This document shows positions 54,830 to 64,000 of a DNA stretch of 64,000 nucleotides, in pieces. The position numbers and the translations under genes are program-made. The stretch spans positions 1-64,000 of the forward strand of contig PKWM01000012.1 of NCBI GenBank assembly GCA_003133245.1, written 5' to 3'. Position 1 is the stretch's first letter. Every line of letters begins with the position of its first letter. Origin of the DNA: Rhodoferax sp. (GTDB lineage Bacteria; Pseudomonadota; Gammaproteobacteria; Burkholderiales; Burkholderiaceae_C). Below the pieces are notes generated by a model. That model was not told the origin of the DNA and made no database searches. It worked only from the letters and a program-made list of their open reading frames with translations.

Positions 54830-57018
54830 ACAATCAAAAATGTCGAATGACCAAGCGAGCGGCACAACGGCTGCTGGTCGCAATGTCGTTCCTGTTGACC
54901 ATGCTGGCGGTGCAGGCGCAGACCGCGATTGAGGCAGTGTCGGGGTCGATTCAAAGCGGCGTTGAAGTCCTCAAAATTGACTTGACACAGCCGCTGGCGG
55001 CTATTCCGAAAGGTTTTACTATTCAATCGCCTGCCAGAATTGCACTTGATTTCCCGGGCGTTACAAGCGCCATGGGTCGCTCCACCGTGGAAATCAACCA
55101 GGGCAATTTGAAATCGGCGAGTGTGGTGCAAGCGGGTGACCGCACGCGGGTGGTGCTCAACCTCAAGCAGGCCAGTGCCTACAAGGCCCAGTTGCAGGGC
55201 AAGTCTTTGATTGTCGTGTTGGATGCGGTGGCGCAGGCAGCGCCGGCAACGCCAACCGTGCCTGTTTTTGCTGAGAACCAAAACCGCGACACCTTGCCGC
55301 TCAAAGACCTGGATTTCCGCCGGGGTGAGGAGGGCGCTGGTCGGGTTATTGTTTCTCTGCCCAATAGCCAGGTTGGTGTTGATATTCGTCAACAGGGGCA
55401 AACCCTGGTGGTGGAGTTCATGAAATCAACCCTGCCGGAGGGCATGCGACGTCGTCTGGATGTGACTGATTTTGGTACGCCAATACAGACGATTAGCACT
55501 TTCGAGGTAGGTGACCGTGTGCGCATGGTGATCGAGCCCAAGGGGCAGTGGGTCCACAGCGCTTATCAAAGTGACGATCAGTTTGTGGTGGAGGTTAAAC
55601 CGCTCAAAGTCGATCCCGCAAAGTTGACGCAGGGGCCGGGCTACAGCGGGCAAAAATTGTCGCTTAATTTCCAAAACATTGAAGTGCGTTCACTGTTGCA
55701 GGTGATTGCCGACTTCACCAATTTCAACATCATTACTTCTGACTCGGTGACGGGTGCGGTAACCCTGCGCTTGCAGGACGTGCCGTGGGATCAGGCACTC
55801 GATATTATTTTGCAGGCCAAAGGGCTGGGCATGCGCAAAACCGGCAACGTGCTCTGGATTGCGCCCAAGGAGGAGATCAATGCCAAAGAAAAACTTGAGC
55901 TTGAATCGGTTGCGTCACTACAGAACTTGGAGCCGTTGCGGACCCAGTCGTTCCGTATAAATTATGCCAAAGCAGTTGAAATAGCAGCCCAACTGACTGC
56001 AGCTGGCGGAACAGGAACAGGAACAGGAACAGGAACAGGAACAACAGCAAATGGAGGCAGCTCGCGCTTGCTAAGCTCGCGTGGCAGTGTGATCTCCGAA
56101 GCGCGCACCAACCAGATTTTCGTGACCGATATACCATCCAAACTAGAGCAAGTGCAGCAATTGATTGCTAAACTGGACATCCCGGTGCGCCAGGTTTTGA
56201 TCGAAGCGCGCATTGTGGAGGCATCCGATACTTTTGGTAAATCCCTGGGCGTCAAGCTGGGTGGCGCTGATCTGCGGGCTCAACAAGGGGGTACTGGCGG
56301 TTACTCGTTGGGCGGTGGCAATAGCGTGGCCTTTGGCACCAGTTATGTCAATGTGGTCCCCACGACTGGCGCTGGTGGCACGCTCGTGTTACCTACTGAT
56401 GGTGGCACTTCATCCTCGCCTTACTTCGTCAATCTGCCCGCTGCGCCACAGAACGGGTACAACCCGGCGACTTTTGCAGTCTCGCTTTTCAGTGCGGCAG
56501 CCAACCGCTTTCTTAACCTGGAACTGTCAGCGCTTGAAGCTGATGGCAAAGGCAAGGTTGTTTCGAGCCCGCGCGTGGTCACGGCTGATCAGATCAAGGC
56601 TTTGATTGAACAGGGGACCGAGTTGCCCTATCAGGTGGCATCCTCCAGTGGCGCAACCTCCATCGCCTTTCGTAAAGCAAATTTGAAGCTCGAAGTGACG
56701 CCGCAAATAACACCGGAAGGCAGCATCATCCTGGCTCTGGATGTGACCAAAGACACGGTGGGCCAGCTGACCACTGCCGGGTTCGCCATCAACACAAAGC
56801 ACATACAGACGCAGGTGTTGGTAGAGAACGGCGGTACCGTCGTCATTGGTGGTATCTTTGAAATGACTGAAAATGATGACGAAACCAAAGTGCCTGTGCT
56901 GGGAGATTTGCCTGGTATTGGCAACCTGTTCAAGAGTCGCTCCAGAATCGCCAACAAGCAGGAAATGCTGGTGTTCATAACGCCCAAGGTGGTGGCTGAA
57001 CGCGATGCCGCGCGCTAA
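54826..57018 (+). CDS. pilQ: Type IV pilus secretin PilQ
   Basis: A 730-residue outer-membrane secretin. Order: signal peptide, two AMIN domains that bind peptidoglycan, an N0/N1 region (LSLNFQNIEVRSLLQVIADF) and the secretin channel with PVRQVLIEARIVEA, then VPVLGDLPGIGNLFKSRS near the C-terminus. Between N1 and the secretin core it has a Gly-Thr repeat encoded by six GGAACA units. It is the last gene of the pilMNOPQ operon; an Ig-like lipoprotein gene follows after 36 bp. Confidence 0.96.
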   Translation: MNNQKCRMTKRAAQRLLVAMSFLLTMLAVQAQTAIEAVSGSIQSGVEVLKIDLTQPLAAIPKGFTIQSPARIALDFPGVTSAMGRSTVEINQGNLKSASVVQAGDRTRVVLNLKQASAYKAQLQGKSLIVVLDAVAQAAPATPTVPVFAENQNRDTLPLKDLDFRRGEEGAGRVIVSLPNSQVGVDIRQQGQTLVVEFMKSTLPEGMRRRLDVTDFGTPIQTISTFEVGDRVRMVIEPKGQWVHSAYQSDDQFVVEVKPLKVDPAKLTQGPGYSGQKLSLNFQNIEVRSLLQVIADFTNFNIITSDSVTGAVTLRLQDVPWDQALDIILQAKGLGMRKTGNVLWIAPKEEINAKEKLELESVASLQNLEPLRTQSFRINYAKAVEIAAQLTAAGGTGTGTGTGTGTTANGGSSRLLSSRGSVISEARTNQIFVTDIPSKLEQVQQLIAKLDIPVRQVLIEARIVEASDTFGKSLGVKLGGADLRAQQGGTGGYSLGGGNSVAFGTSYVNVVPTTGAGGTLVLPTDGGTSSSPYFVNLPAAPQNGYNPATFAVSLFSAAANRFLNLELSALEADGKGKVVSSPRVVTADQIKALIEQGTELPYQVASSSGATSIAFRKANLKLEVTPQITPEGSIILALDVTKDTVGQLTTAGFAINTKHIQTQVLVENGGTVVIGGIFEMTENDDETKVPVLGDLPGIGNLFKSRSRIANKQEMLVFITPKVVAERDAAR
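56008..56043 (+). repeat. Hexanucleotide tandem repeat (GGAACA)6 in pilQ
   Basis: Six perfect GGAACA units encode a run of Gly-Thr pairs. Copy-number change would lengthen or shorten the linker without shifting the frame. Confidence 0.95.
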
Positions 57019-57054
57019 GCATTGCGGCTGAAATTGAATCACAGGAAGATGGCT

Positions 57055-59142
57055 ATGAACTTATTGAAATATGCAATCAGTCTGGCAGTTGCCATGGCAT
57101 TGGTCGCCTGTGGCGGTGGCGGGGGTAATCCTGGGACTGCCAGTGGTGCGCCGCTCCCAGCGGCGAGTGCGCCGGTGGCGGCTCCGTCCATGACCCTGTT
57201 TGTGTACAACTCTCTGGGGGCCAAGGTCTATAGCGTGTCATCTGACGCTGTGTTCACTGCCCGAGCGACTGTGCTGGATGCTGTAGGTGCCCCGGTTGCT
57301 AACAAGCTGGTGACGTTCTCGAATACAGGCTTTTCAAATTTAACCGTATCGCCGACGACCTCTGTAACCAACGCATCGGGCATCGCTGAAATTACCGTGG
57401 CACCCAGCGCAAATTCTACCGGTGGTGGCGTCTCCATGAGTGCTTCTGCAACGGTGGGCAGTACCGCAGTGACAGCTCAGGTGGATTTTGCTGTTTCTGC
57501 CAACAGTTCTTCAACTACGGCTTCGGTTGTCACTGATTTTGTCTTGCTCCTGAGCAAAAATACGATCAACAACAGCGGGACAGACCAGGCCCAACTGAGT
57601 GTCGTCACGGTGGACGCCAAGCGCAATATTGTCCCGGGTGCCTCGGTTGTGGTGACCTCCGATCAAAATAGCATTTTTACACCTGGCAGTAATGCAGTCA
57701 CTGACGCGTCCGGAACCTATACCGGCACTTTGACGATTGGCAGTGATAAGTCAGATCGCGACGTTACCCTTAGCGTGACGGTGAACGGCATTACCAAGCG
57801 AACCATAGTGCGGGTGGCGGGGAGCCGTTTGTCGATTCAGGCTTTGCCCAGTGCCCCGGCACCAAGCCAATCAGTGACGGTCACTGCCACACTGGTCGAT
57901 TCAACCGGGAGCCCTATACCCAATGTGGATGTCACCCTGGACGGGACTGTTCCCGGATTGCAAAATCAAAAACTGACTACAGATTTGAATGGCATCGTCA
58001 GCAGAGTCGTGACCGCACCAGCAGCATCCGGCAGTTACACCCTATCGGCCAGCGGTAGTGGCGTCAGCGCGGCGAACTATCAACTCAATGTTTTCAGTAG
58101 TTTGGTGCCAGATGCGGTGATCCCTGTAGGCGCGACGCCGTCCTTGTCTGCTTCACCCAACGTGTTGGCGATCAACAGCAGTGGAACCAGTGCCAATAAG
58201 TCAACCTTACGCTTCTTGTTCCTTGACAGCACCAACAGTCCCGTCAAGAACGTGCGCGTCCGTTTTGATGATATTACGACCGGTCTTGCCCTGGTTGGTG
58301 CCTCCATTTCGAGCGCTGCCACCACGCTTTATACCGATGACTCGGGCGTGGTTCTGGTCCAGTATATTTCCGGCCAGAACTCGAGCCCAACCAATGGCAT
58401 CACGGTGCGGGCGTGCTACTCTGCGAGTGATTTTGCTGCCCCCGCCTGCCCCAATTCCGTCAACGTCAATTTGACTACGGTAGGTCAAGCTCTTGCCATT
58501 TCTATTGGAGATGATAATATTTTGACGACGGGTGCAGGCACCTATATCAAGAACTTCACCGTGACCGTTGCCGATTCGGCGGGCCGGGCAGTGGCCAATG
58601 CGCCGGTGGCTATTTCTGTGGACTTGACCCATTACGGGAAAGGTTATTTCGCCTCACCCTACTATGCGAGCGATGGCGTGACAGTTCTTACTGACCTTGG
58701 CTTGACTGTGGTGCCGTCTAGTCTGACAACCGACTATCCGGCGTTGACTACGACTGATCCGGCCACTAAGCCGCAGCGTGTTTGGTGTCAAAACGAGGAT
58801 ACCAATCGCAACGGTAACGTTGATCCAGGTGAAAACGTCAATGGCAGTGTTGATAGCAATGGGCAGCCCACGCTGGAGCCGCGCAAGAGCGATTTAATTG
58901 TCAGTTATGCTGATCCCGCTGTAACCGTCACCAATGCCAGTGGCGTGCTTGTGATCAAGGTGGAGTATTCACAGCGGTTTGCTACCTGGCTGGCCTACCG
59001 GGTCATTGCGACAACTAGCGTTTCAGGTTCGCAGGGAATGGCTGAACGTTTGTTTGTGACGGGTTTCCTGGACGCGGATGCAAAGAACGGTTCTTTTCTG
59101 ACCCCGCCCTATGGAGTCGGTTCCTGCCTTAGTCCTAATTGA
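57055..59142 (+). CDS. Lipoprotein with bacterial Ig-like (Big-1/invasin-type) repeats
   Basis: A 695-residue surface-type protein. A lipoprotein signal (ISLAVAMALVACGGGGG) is followed by at least five Ig-like modules, each with a DSTGSPIPNVDVTLDG- or DAVGAPVANKLVTF-like strand and a TDANGxA-type turn, as in invasin/intimin Big-1 domains. Late in the protein there is a DTNRNGNVDPGENVNGSVD segment resembling an EF-hand-like calcium loop. The ATG at 57055 has better Shine-Dalgarno spacing than 57049 and fits the signal. It sits between pilQ and aroK, which are usually adjacent. It may be an adhesin or pilus accessory. Confidence 0.8.
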   Translation: MNLLKYAISLAVAMALVACGGGGGNPGTASGAPLPAASAPVAAPSMTLFVYNSLGAKVYSVSSDAVFTARATVLDAVGAPVANKLVTFSNTGFSNLTVSPTTSVTNASGIAEITVAPSANSTGGGVSMSASATVGSTAVTAQVDFAVSANSSSTTASVVTDFVLLLSKNTINNSGTDQAQLSVVTVDAKRNIVPGASVVVTSDQNSIFTPGSNAVTDASGTYTGTLTIGSDKSDRDVTLSVTVNGITKRTIVRVAGSRLSIQALPSAPAPSQSVTVTATLVDSTGSPIPNVDVTLDGTVPGLQNQKLTTDLNGIVSRVVTAPAASGSYTLSASGSGVSAANYQLNVFSSLVPDAVIPVGATPSLSASPNVLAINSSGTSANKSTLRFLFLDSTNSPVKNVRVRFDDITTGLALVGASISSAATTLYTDDSGVVLVQYISGQNSSPTNGITVRACYSASDFAAPACPNSVNVNLTTVGQALAISIGDDNILTTGAGTYIKNFTVTVADSAGRAVANAPVAISVDLTHYGKGYFASPYYASDGVTVLTDLGLTVVPSSLTTDYPALTTTDPATKPQRVWCQNEDTNRNGNVDPGENVNGSVDSNGQPTLEPRKSDLIVSYADPAVTVTNASGVLVIKVEYSQRFATWLAYRVIATTSVSGSQGMAERLFVTGFLDADAKNGSFLTPPYGVGSCLSPN

Positions 59143-59151
59143 GCTTGGTTT

Positions 59152-59685
59152 GTGTTTGTCGCCCTCATCGGCCTCCCTGGCTCCGGCAAGTCCAGCGTCG
59201 GAAGGCAACTTGCCCGGCGGCTGCAACTTCCCTTCTTTGACTCGGATCACCTGATCGAGCAGCAGCTCGGCTGTTCCATCCGCGAGTACTTTGAGCACGA
59301 GGGCGAAGAGCGGTTCCGCGACGTTGAGGAAGCGGCGGTTGACCAGCTCACGCAGAACCAAACCGGCGTCTTATCAACCGGCGGTGGTGTGGTTTTGCGG
59401 CCCGGTAACCGGGACCATCTGCGTACACGCTGCCAAGTGGTCTATCTGAACTCTTCTCCCGATGAACTGTTCCGCCGTTTGCACCACGATAAAAATCGTC
59501 CTTTGTTACAGGTGGCAGATCCATTAAATCGCTTGCGCGAACTGCATACCGCGCGCGATCCGCTCTATCGTGAGACGGCGCATTTCATAGTTGAGACAGG
59601 TCGTCCTTCGATTGCTACCTTGGTCAATATGATTTTGATGCAACTTGAGTTGGCCGGGTTGGTGGCCCTAAACTCGCGTCCATGA
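59152..59685 (+). CDS. aroK: Shikimate kinase
   Basis: A 177-residue P-loop kinase of aromatic amino acid synthesis: Walker [12 protein letters not shown], substrate-binding FFDSDHLIE and [13 protein letters not shown], and the lid with HHDKNRPLL. It starts at GTG 59152. The stop overlaps aroB by 4 bp (ATGA), the classic aroKB pair. Confidence 0.95.
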   Translation: MFVALIGLPGSGKSSVGRQLARRLQLPFFDSDHLIEQQLGCSIREYFEHEGEERFRDVEEAAVDQLTQNQTGVLSTGGGVVLRPGNRDHLRTRCQVVYLNSSPDELFRRLHHDKNRPLLQVADPLNRLRELHTARDPLYRETAHFIVETGRPSIATLVNMILMQLELAGLVALNSRP

Positions 59686-60788
59686 ACGACTCCGACCTCC
59701 AAACCGTATTCATCGACCTGCAACAGCGCAGCTACCACATCGCCATCCGTGGTTCGTTATTCGACAATCCGCTGAGCTACGCCGAGTTGCCTGCGGCCAG
59801 CAGTGTGCTGATTGTGACCAACACCACGGTGGGGCCGCTGTATGCCGAGCGTCTGCAAGCGGCTTTGCAGGGCAAGTACCCCAACATCCATACGGTGACG
59901 CTGCCCGATGGGGAAGAGTTCAAGACTTGGCAAACTCTGAATCTTATTTTTGATGCCTTGCTGATGCATGGCTGTGATCGCAAGGCAATTCTTTTTGCTC
60001 TCGGCGGTGGCGTCGTCGGCGACATGACCGGTTTTGCCGCCGCCAGCTATATGCGCGGCGTGCCCTTTGTGCAGGTGCCAACCACTTTGTTGGCGCAGGT
60101 GGATTCTTCAGTGGGTGGCAAGACCGGTATCAACCATCCTTTGGGCAAGAACATGATCGGCGCCTTTCATCAGCCACTCAAGGTGGTTTGTGATCTCGAT
60201 ACGCTCAAGACCTTGCCTCAGCGCGAGCTCAGTGCCGGGCTGGGTGAGGTGATCAAATATGGGCCGATTGCCGATCTTGAATTTCTGGTCTGGCTGGAGG
60301 CGCACATCGAGCAACTCATGGCACGCAACCCGGCAGCGCTGGCCCATGTGGTCAGGCGCAGTTGTGAAATCAAGGCCTGGGTGGTGGCGCAGGATGAGCG
60401 TGAAACGGGGCTGCGCGCCATCCTCAACTTTGGCCATACCTTTGGCCACGCCATTGAAGTGGGGCTGGGTTACGGCGAGTGGCTGCATGGCGAGGCAGTC
60501 GGCTGCGGTATGGTGCTGGCGGCGCATTTGTCGCAACGCCTGGGCTTGGTGGATGCCACGTTTGTTCAGCGATTGACCACGTTGATCCAACAGGCTGGCT
60601 TGCCGGTGAAGGCTCCGCTGCTATCCAGGTCTGACAATGCCGGGCGGTATTTGGAACTCATGCGGGTCGATAAAAAGGCCGAGGGCGGTGAAATCAGATT
60701 TGTCGTAGTCAATGCGCTGGCCAGCGCGAGCCTGCGCACGGCACCGGATGCGCTGGTGCGCGAGGTGATTGATTTGTGCTGCACATAA
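59682..60788 (+). CDS. aroB: 3-dehydroquinate synthase
   Basis: A 368-residue NAD- and metal-dependent enzyme: [38 protein letters not shown] and metal-ligand [11 protein letters not shown]. Second shikimate pathway step. Coupled to aroK, with dgt starting 2 bp after its stop. Confidence 0.97.
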   Translation: MNDSDLQTVFIDLQQRSYHIAIRGSLFDNPLSYAELPAASSVLIVTNTTVGPLYAERLQAALQGKYPNIHTVTLPDGEEFKTWQTLNLIFDALLMHGCDRKAILFALGGGVVGDMTGFAAASYMRGVPFVQVPTTLLAQVDSSVGGKTGINHPLGKNMIGAFHQPLKVVCDLDTLKTLPQRELSAGLGEVIKYGPIADLEFLVWLEAHIEQLMARNPAALAHVVRRSCEIKAWVVAQDERETGLRAILNFGHTFGHAIEVGLGYGEWLHGEAVGCGMVLAAHLSQRLGLVDATFVQRLTTLIQQAGLPVKAPLLSRSDNAGRYLELMRVDKKAEGGEIRFVVVNALASASLRTAPDALVREVIDLCCT

Positions 60789-60789
60789 C

Positions 60790-61983
60790 ATGACGCTTGC
60801 TGCCTACGCCTGTGACCCTGTTGATTCGCGCGGCCGTCGTTATGCCCAAGCACCGGCGATCACACGCAGCGAGTACCAACGTGACCGCGACCGTATCGTT
60901 CACAGCTCGGCATTTCGACGGCTGGTGTATAAAACGCAGGTGTTCCTCAATCACGAAGGCGATTTGTTTCGCACGCGCTTGACGCACTCGCTGGAGGTGG
61001 CGCAACTCGGGCGCTCGATTGCGCGCTCGCTGCAACTCAATGAAGACCTGGTCGAAGCCATTGCGTTGGCGCACGATCTCGGTCACACGCCGTTTGGCCA
61101 TGCCGGGCAGGATGCGCTCAACGACTGCATGGCTGCCTATGGCGGCTTCGAGCACAATCGGCAAAGCTTGCGTGTGGTGGACAAGTTGGAACAACGCTAT
61201 CCGCAGTTTGATGGCTTGAACCTGACGTTTGAGACCCGTGAAGGCATACTCAAGCATTGTTCTCAGGCCAACGCCCAAGCCATAGAAAAGCGTGAACCCG
61301 GTGGTGTCGGCCAGCGTTTTCTGAACCTCACCCAGCCCAGCCTGGAGGCGCAGTTGTGCAATTTGGCCGATGAAATTGCCTACAACTCACACGACCTTGA
61401 CGACGGCGTGCGCTCTGGCTTGATTACGCTGGATCAACTTCAGGAGGTGGCGCTATTTGATGATTTTCGACGCCAAGCGCTGGCCGAATTTCCCCACTTG
61501 CAAAACAAGGCGCAGGGTCGCCGACTGCTCTACGATGCGCTTCGCCGCATGCTCAGCGCGCAGGTGGAAGACGTGATTGCTGCCACCACGACGGCGCTGC
61601 AAGTCACCGCGCCAATCAGTGCGGACGCAGTGCGTCAGTCGGCCCCTTTGGTGCAATTTAGTGCAGAAATGCGAGCCAAGTCGCAAGCACTTAAGGTTTT
61701 TCTATTGCGGTGTTTGTACCGCCATCCTCAAGTGATGCACGCCATGGGCCAGGCGCAACAAGTGGTGCGCTCGCTTTTTGTCGCTTACCTGGCGAGCCCG
61801 CAAGAAATGGCTGAAAGTTTTACAACCCGATCAAAGGTGGCGGGTGACGCACCCAATGCAGTCAACGCTGGAGCGCGTGTGGTGGCCGACTATATTGCCG
61901 GCATGACGGATCGTTTTGCAGTGCGTGAGCATGAGCGCTTGATGGGGCTGAAGCCGTTGTCCGCAATTGCCGGCCTGGAATAG
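60790..61983 (+). CDS. dgt: Deoxyguanosinetriphosphate triphosphohydrolase-like protein
   Basis: A 397-residue HD-domain dNTPase: SAFRRLVYKTQVF, TRLTHSLEVAQLGRSIAR (first His), AHDLGHTPFGHAGQ (HD pair) and EIAYNSHDLDDGVRSG (last Asp). It hydrolyses dNTPs to nucleosides and triphosphate. ATG 60790 is chosen over 60769 because it lies just after the aroB stop. Confidence 0.94.
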   Translation: MTLAAYACDPVDSRGRRYAQAPAITRSEYQRDRDRIVHSSAFRRLVYKTQVFLNHEGDLFRTRLTHSLEVAQLGRSIARSLQLNEDLVEAIALAHDLGHTPFGHAGQDALNDCMAAYGGFEHNRQSLRVVDKLEQRYPQFDGLNLTFETREGILKHCSQANAQAIEKREPGGVGQRFLNLTQPSLEAQLCNLADEIAYNSHDLDDGVRSGLITLDQLQEVALFDDFRRQALAEFPHLQNKAQGRRLLYDALRRMLSAQVEDVIAATTTALQVTAPISADAVRQSAPLVQFSAEMRAKSQALKVFLLRCLYRHPQVMHAMGQAQQVVRSLFVAYLASPQEMAESFTTRSKVAGDAPNAVNAGARVVADYIAGMTDRFAVREHERLMGLKPLSAIAGLE

Positions 61984-61990
61984 AAAAGCC

Positions 61991-62905
61991 ATGGAAACAA
62001 ATAGTACAAATCAATCCGGCGACAGTGAGTTCAGGGCCAAAAAACCGGTGGGTTCCCAGGCAAGCGGCGTTGGTGCACTTGAACTTCGCCCGGGCCAGTC
62101 GATCGAGTTGCTTAAAGAATTGCATATCCTGACCCGCGACGGCAAGCTCAACCAGGATTCGCGGCGCAAACTCAAACAGGTGTACCACCTGTACCAGTTT
62201 ATCGAGAAGTTGTTGTTGGAGCTGACTGACAAGGCTGCAGGCAGTGAGGGCGGCATCACGCTTGCCGACCACGGTGCTGGCAAATCGTATCTGGGTTTCA
62301 TTATTCACGACCTGTTCTTCAAGGCCCGGCAAACCGGTCACATCTACGGCATTGAGACCCGTCCCGAGTTGGTGCAAAAATCGCGCGAGCTGGCGGCCAG
62401 GCTGGGTTTTGAGCGCATGTCGTTCCTGAACTTGAGTGTGGCTGATTCAGCCAGGTCGGACGAACTGCCCGAGCGCGTTGACGTCGTGACTGCGCTGCAC
62501 GCCTGCGACACCGCCACCGACGATGCGATTGCTTTTGGCTTGCAAAAACACGCTCAATTCATGGTACTGGTGCCCTGCTGTCAGGCTGAAGTGGCAAGGT
62601 GTTTGAACGAGCACAAAGCTCTCTCGCTCTCAAGCACGCCCTTGGCCGAGCTCTGGCGTCACCCGCTACATACACGCGAGTTGGGCAGCCAGATCACCAA
62701 TGTGCTGCGCTGCCTGTATCTGGAGGCAAGCGGCTACCAAGTCACTGTTACGGAACTGGTGGGCTGGGAACACAGCATGAAAAATGAACTCATTATTGCG
62801 CGCTATAGCGGGCGGAAAAAGCGCAGTGCTGCCGAACGCCTGAGCGCCATTTTGGAAGAATTTGGCCTGACCGACTTGCTTGAAACCCGTTTTACTCTGC
62901 AATAA
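61991..62905 (+). CDS. Class I SAM-dependent methyltransferase (Methyltransf_32-like)
   Basis: A 304-residue protein with the RNA/protein methyltransferase-like core: ADHGAGKSYLGFIIHDLFF (SAM site), GIETRPELVQKSRELAARLG and DVVTALHACDTATDDAIAFG, then LVPCCQAEV. This matches the DUF family related to human GSTCD. Substrate unknown. It follows dgt on the same strand. Its stop codon lies inside the left inverted repeat of the RAYT unit. Confidence 0.75.
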   Translation: METNSTNQSGDSEFRAKKPVGSQASGVGALELRPGQSIELLKELHILTRDGKLNQDSRRKLKQVYHLYQFIEKLLLELTDKAAGSEGGITLADHGAGKSYLGFIIHDLFFKARQTGHIYGIETRPELVQKSRELAARLGFERMSFLNLSVADSARSDELPERVDVVTALHACDTATDDAIAFGLQKHAQFMVLVPCCQAEVARCLNEHKALSLSSTPLAELWRHPLHTRELGSQITNVLRCLYLEASGYQVTVTELVGWEHSMKNELIIARYSGRKKRSAAERLSAILEEFGLTDLLETRFTLQ

Positions 62906-62928
62906 TTGGGGTCAGATTCCAATTATTT
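62901..62928. repeat. Left inverted repeat of the RAYT unit
   Basis: A 28-bp sequence that is an exact inverted copy of 63717-63744. Internally AATAATTGG and CCAATTATT can pair over a loop holding GGTCAGATT, so each end is itself a hairpin, as in REP elements. Confidence 0.9.
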
Positions 62929-62931
62929 TTC

Positions 62932-63636
62932 ATGGCTCGTCTTCCCCGCCTCACGTTGCCCGATTATCCGCACCATATTATCCAGCGCGGTAACAACCAC
63001 CAGGCGATTTTTGCCTCAGTGGCTGACTATCAGATGCTGCTCGAATTGCTGGCTGAGAACGCCAAGAAGTTTGAGGTAGCAATTCACGCCTATGTGTTGA
63101 TGAGCAACCATTTTCATCTGTTGGCTACGCCACATACATCCAATGGTCTGCCGCAGATGATGCAGGCGGTGGGCAGGCGTTATGTGCGCCATTTCAACGA
63201 TACCCAAAAGCGCAGTGGCACCTTGTGGGAGGGGCGCTACAAGTCCACCCTGATCCAGACCGAGCGGTACTTACTGGCCTGCATGGTCTACATCGACCTT
63301 AACCCAGTGCGCGCAGGCCTGGTGGCGCAAGCGCGCGACTACCCCTGGTCTAGTTACGGGAACTACGCTGGGCTTCGCTGCGAGAAATTAGTCTCCCCGC
63401 ACTCGTTGATTTGGGAGCTTGGGAACACCCCTTTTGCGCGTGAGGCGGCTTATGCCGAGCTGGTGCAAACGGGTATCAACCCGGCGCAACAGGCAGAGTT
63501 GACCGATTCGACGCTGACCGGATGGGCGCTGGGTGGCCCTGGTTTTTTGGCTGATTTACAAAAAATAACGCAACGCCGAGCAAGCAAGAGCACGGCTGGA
63601 CGGCCAATTTCAGTTCAAAATACAAGCGAGAAGTAG
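62932..63636 (+). CDS. REP-associated tyrosine transposase (RAYT, Y1_Tnp/IS200-like)
   Basis: A 234-residue single-strand transposase of the TnpA-REP group. It begins PDYPHHIIQRGNN, has the HuH metal motif in MSNHFHLLATP and a catalytic-Tyr region near KSTLIQTERYLLACMVYIDLNPVRAG. WSSYGNYAG completes the core. RAYTs excise or copy REP hairpins. It is intact and flanked by perfect inverted hairpin ends. Motifs like these ends occur near 11919 and 43829. Confidence 0.9.
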   Translation: MARLPRLTLPDYPHHIIQRGNNHQAIFASVADYQMLLELLAENAKKFEVAIHAYVLMSNHFHLLATPHTSNGLPQMMQAVGRRYVRHFNDTQKRSGTLWEGRYKSTLIQTERYLLACMVYIDLNPVRAGLVAQARDYPWSSYGNYAGLRCEKLVSPHSLIWELGNTPFAREAAYAELVQTGINPAQQAELTDSTLTGWALGGPGFLADLQKITQRRASKSTAGRPISVQNTSEK

Positions 63637-63716
63637 CAAAAAATTGTTATTGGAATTGGTTCCAGCGCTATTGTTTCTAATATGTCCCTAATTATTTGTT
63701 GAGTATAAAATACAAC

Positions 63717-63744
63717 AAATAATTGGAATCTGACCCCAATTATT
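63717..63744. repeat. Right inverted repeat of the RAYT unit
   Basis: Exact inverted copy of 62901-62928. It lies 64 bp upstream of the gltB start, so it probably overlaps the gltB leader. Between 63637 and 63716 there is AT-rich sequence with no gene. Confidence 0.9.
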
Positions 63745-63807
63745 GTGCTTGGAGTTTTTGCTGCGTTGCAGTATCCTTTTGTTTTCAGACAACTTTAGGA
63801 GCGCGCC

Positions 63808-64000
63808 ATGACGACGGCTGCCGAGATATTGCATCTCCAGGAACACGGTTTGTATTCATCTGCACAAGAGCACGACGCTTGCGGCGTGGGTTTTGTGGCG
63901 CACATCAAGGGTGTCAAGTCGCATGACATTATCCAAAATGCGCTGAAGATTCTGGAAAACCTGAACCACCGGGGTGCCGTCGGGGCCGACAAGTTGATGG
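63808..64000 (+). CDS. gltB: Glutamate synthase large subunit, 5' end (continues beyond window)
   Basis: Only the first 64 residues are in the window. After an N-terminal leader, EHDACGVGFVAHIKG contains the Cys that becomes the N-terminal nucleophile of the glutaminase domain after processing, and NLNHRGAVGADKL is conserved. Start ATG 63808 has an AGGAG site upstream. It makes glutamate from glutamine and 2-oxoglutarate. Confidence 0.92.
   Translation, partial: MTTAAEILHLQEHGLYSSAQEHDACGVGFVAHIKGVKSHDIIQNALKILENLNHRGAVGADKLM

Noticed and set aside
1..64000. CRISPR arrays, tRNA or rRNA genes
   Set aside because: Reading through the intergenic regions I saw no regularly spaced direct repeats and no cloverleaf or rRNA-like sequence.

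Overview
The window looks like the chromosome of a Burkholderiales betaproteobacterium, most likely Comamonadaceae and Rhodoferax- or Polaromonas-like. This is inferred from gene content and order (lptA-lptB-rpoN, apaG-thiL-pgpA, metK with two LpxL-type acyltransferases, lysA-lptM-cyaY-mrcA, pilMNOPQ-aroK-aroB-dgt-...-gltB) and from protein character. No database search was possible. Most of the window is dense housekeeping DNA, with many ATGA-type start/stop overlaps.

Layout. 1-4.3 kb: an IS remnant, then two convergent gene pairs that together look like a lipid A hexosamine-modification module (YdjC-type deacetylase, ArnT-like transferase, GT2 transferase, GtrA-like flippase). 4.3-12 kb: argS, a SPOR protein, dsbA, lptA-lptB-rpoN and an RlmL-like methyltransferase. 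12-14.6 kb: a decayed patch with a PIN protein, a YecA/SEC-C protein, and DinD, KilA-N, DUF2130 and LysE fragments. 14.6-19.2 kb (minus strand): apaG, a SpecificRecomb membrane protein, thiL, pgpA, pncC. 19.4-31.4 kb: rpe, then an MdtABC-like RND system with its outer-membrane factor and an MdtD-like MFS carrier, peppered with inverted-repeat elements and an Nramp pseudogene. 31.4-36 kb: a broken histidine kinase/receiver, a beta-barrel protein, two unrecognised genes, an HtrA protease and DoxX. 36-39 kb: metK and two lipid A acyltransferases. 39.2-43.7 kb: an integron-like cassette cluster without a visible integrase, whose middle attC-like site is split by a complete IS1182-family element. 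43.9-51.6 kb: an epoxide-hydrolase-like protein, engB, msrPQ, lysA, lptM, cyaY and penicillin-binding protein 1A. 51.9-64 kb: pilMNOPQ, an Ig-like lipoprotein, aroK-aroB-dgt, a methyltransferase, a REP-associated tyrosine transposase between perfect inverted repeats, and the start of gltB.

Several functions converge on the cell envelope: LPS export (LptA, LptB, LptM), lipid A acylation and probable head-group modification, peptidoglycan synthesis, type IV pili, RND efflux and periplasmic quality control (DsbA, MsrPQ, HtrA). The most notable non-gene content is at least three families of short dispersed repeats, the RAYT with its hairpin ends, the cassette cluster and a 32-bp perfect palindrome inside a KilA-N fragment.
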